Shown here piece after piece: positions 62,701 to 64,000 of a DNA stretch of 64,000 bases. Source of the stretch: Crotophaga sulcirostris (taxonomy: Eukaryota > Chordata > Aves > Cuculiformes > Crotophagidae). The stretch spans positions 539,205 through 603,204 of the forward strand of contig VYZB01000522.1 in NCBI GenBank assembly GCA_013397455.1, read 5' to 3'. Below the pieces are notes generated by a model. It did no database searches, was not told the origin of the DNA, and saw nothing but the letters and a program-made list of their open reading frames with translations. Within the stretch, counting starts at the first letter, position 1; each line of letters starts with the position of its first letter. The position numbers and the translations under genes are program-made.

Positions 62701-63637
62701 GAGGCAAGGGCGCACCTGCAGAAGCTAGATGACTATGGAAGAGCTACTTATAAACCTTTTAATTTCTGCTTTTCTTGCTTATATTCTAATAAAATCTAAC
62801 TTTTTTTTTCTCAGACTATGATGTCTCATAGATCTGTTTGTACCTGATTTTTTGCCTTTCACAGTGCAAATCTCTTCCATTTTTGTCACTATCACCTACC
62901 ACACTGGAGTTAGGTGAAGCATGGGTCTCTTCGATTGAGAACTGAAACGCCTCCGTGTCTAAACTGATCAGTAAAACATTACCACTCAGCAGGGTAATGG
63001 ATTCTGTGAAGGGTCAGGCCTCTGAAAGCTGTGCAGTGATGGAACACGTGGCAGCTACCCACAGACCACGTAAGTGGTGCAGAACTGGTCTGTGTAGGGA
63101 TTCCTGTGATTTATGGCTGTCTACTGGGCTGGAAGATAAGGCTTTCAATCAAGGAAACTCTATGTCACATTAAAATAATGTAAAGAACTAGCTGGTAGAG
63201 GATGAGAGCTACTCATCTTAAATAACTTGATATTGATTTTGCAAAACTTCCTGCCATCAGTATGGTGGGAGTAAGTCAGTACCATTATAAATTCAGCAAG
63301 TATTCCTGATGTAAACAAGCCCAGAGTGGACAGAGAAAAATCAGTGTGTTAATTTGCAGTGGAAGTAATCATTATACCTACAACCAAGTTTTTGGGAGAT
63401 CAGGGATGATTTTTGGAGACACTATGCTGATGGGGGTAATTGCCTTTAAGATAAGACTTATGCTACTTAAGACTGATTACTGCCAGTGTTATTATTCATC
63501 TAAAATTGCTTGGCAAAGGGCATAAACTTTTTCCTATTGAAGTTGATAACTCTAGAGTCTTGCAGTTGGCTAACCACATTTCCAATATATGCAATTCATA
63601 ATCTGAATATTCAAGTGGTTTAAATATTTCCCTATTA

Positions 63638-64000
63638 GGGTAGGAGGATTCTAGCCCAGGAGCTGGCAGGGCTTATAGAGAGGGCTTTAAACTAGGTATG
63701 AAGGGGGAGGGGGGAGTAATTTGGCTTACCAGAGATGTTGCTGTGGAGGATGAGCTGTTTCAAAGGGTATCGGCAGTAACCCAACTGAAGTGCATGTACA
63801 CAAACACACGCAGTATGGGGAACAAACAGGAGGAGCTGGAAGTCCTGGTTCAGCGGGAGGGCTATGATATAGTCGCTATCACAGAAACATGGTGGAACGA
63901 CTCTCATAACTGGAGTGCTGCCATGGAAGGCTACAGGCTCTTCAGGAGAGACAGGCGTGAGAGGAGGGGTGGAGGGGTAGCCCTCTATATTAAGGAAACC
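63638..64000 (+). mobile_element. CR1 LINE, 5' coding part, runs off window
   Basis: This is the best-preserved CR1 in the window and the only one that includes the ORF2 endonuclease region, so it is much less 5'-truncated than the others. It starts near taggaggattctagcccagg and continues past the last base. The exact 5' edge is not clear, because CR1 5' regions are harder to recognise by eye. Confidence 0.9.
63644..64000 (+). CDS. CR1 ORF2 N-terminal fragment (endonuclease domain), partial
   Basis: An open frame of 119 codons without stop to the window end; the first in-frame ATG is at 63698, and an in-frame TAG sits just upstream at 63641-63643. ORF2 of CR1 encodes an apurinic-type endonuclease followed by a reverse transcriptase, which together nick the target and copy the RNA there. 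Residues seen are KCMYTNTRSMGNKQEELE (from 63788), then DIVAITETWW, the conserved ITETW segment holding the catalytic Glu, and a basic RRDRRERRGGGVALYIKE end. The N-terminal metal-binding Asn is in the TNTRS segment. No frame break is visible in this part, but the rest is outside the window, so whether the element is intact cannot be judged. Most genomic copies are dead. Confidence 0.8.

Larger units (their letters stand above)
54387..63643. other. Gene-free stretch
   Basis: No recognised transposon, exon or RNA gene. Small tandem duplications at 57486-57509 and 59691-59723 are listed separately. Frames of up to 108 codons (61.2-61.6 kb plus, 62.35-62.68 kb minus) overlap frames on the other strand and resemble nothing known. 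Confidence 0.55.

Overview
This window looks like a gene-poor, AT-rich stretch of a bird nuclear genome (intergenic or long-intron DNA). The main evidence is at least seven pieces of CR1 LINE. Their 3' ends are of the avian kind (copies of ATTCTATG-like octamers), and their translated pieces match the CR1 reverse-transcriptase open frame. Solitary retroviral LTRs are also present. I found no convincing host protein-coding exon, tRNA, rRNA, CRISPR array or bacterial-type operon. The longest open frames (203, 185, 168, 162 codons) lie in a GC-rich low-complexity island or run antisense to CR1 copies.

Layout. 1-9497: AT-rich DNA with only short simple and tandem repeats. 9498-11034: two CR1 3' ends in the same direction flank a GC-rich island with a degenerate purine-rich minisatellite and a (TG)10 tract. 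11035-23502: gene-free, with one likely very old CR1/L3-type remnant near 19.35-19.48 kb. 23503-24060: a CR1 copy on the minus strand. 24650-24733: an 8-bp-period AT array. 30656-31278: a CR1 copy with an oppositely oriented CR1 tail against its 5' end. 34.2-36.6 kb: a diverged direct repeat pair, a short CR1 tail, and a probable LTR with an internal duplication. 36940-37258: a minus-strand CR1 piece. 37.3-47.4 kb: nothing recognised.

47.4-49.7 kb is the most structured part. An old CR1 copy, still showing the RT motif ADDTKL, is split by a solo LTR (47994-48533) with a 4-bp target duplication. A second LTR of the same family lies 606 bp away in inverted orientation (49140-49686) with a different 4-bp duplication. 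Both carry an upstream array of CCCGCC-containing units, with an 18-bp period in one and mostly a 25-bp period in the other. 53954-54381 is a probable ERVL-type solo LTR. The window ends inside a better-preserved CR1 copy (from about 63644) whose ORF2 endonuclease frame is open for 119 codons to the last base.

No set of genes works together here. The content is retroelement history plus unannotated non-coding DNA that could include regulatory elements. I did not find an undescribed biological system; the best candidates for a second look are the inverted LTR pair with its variable repeat array, the GC-rich island, and the 34/35 kb repeat pair.
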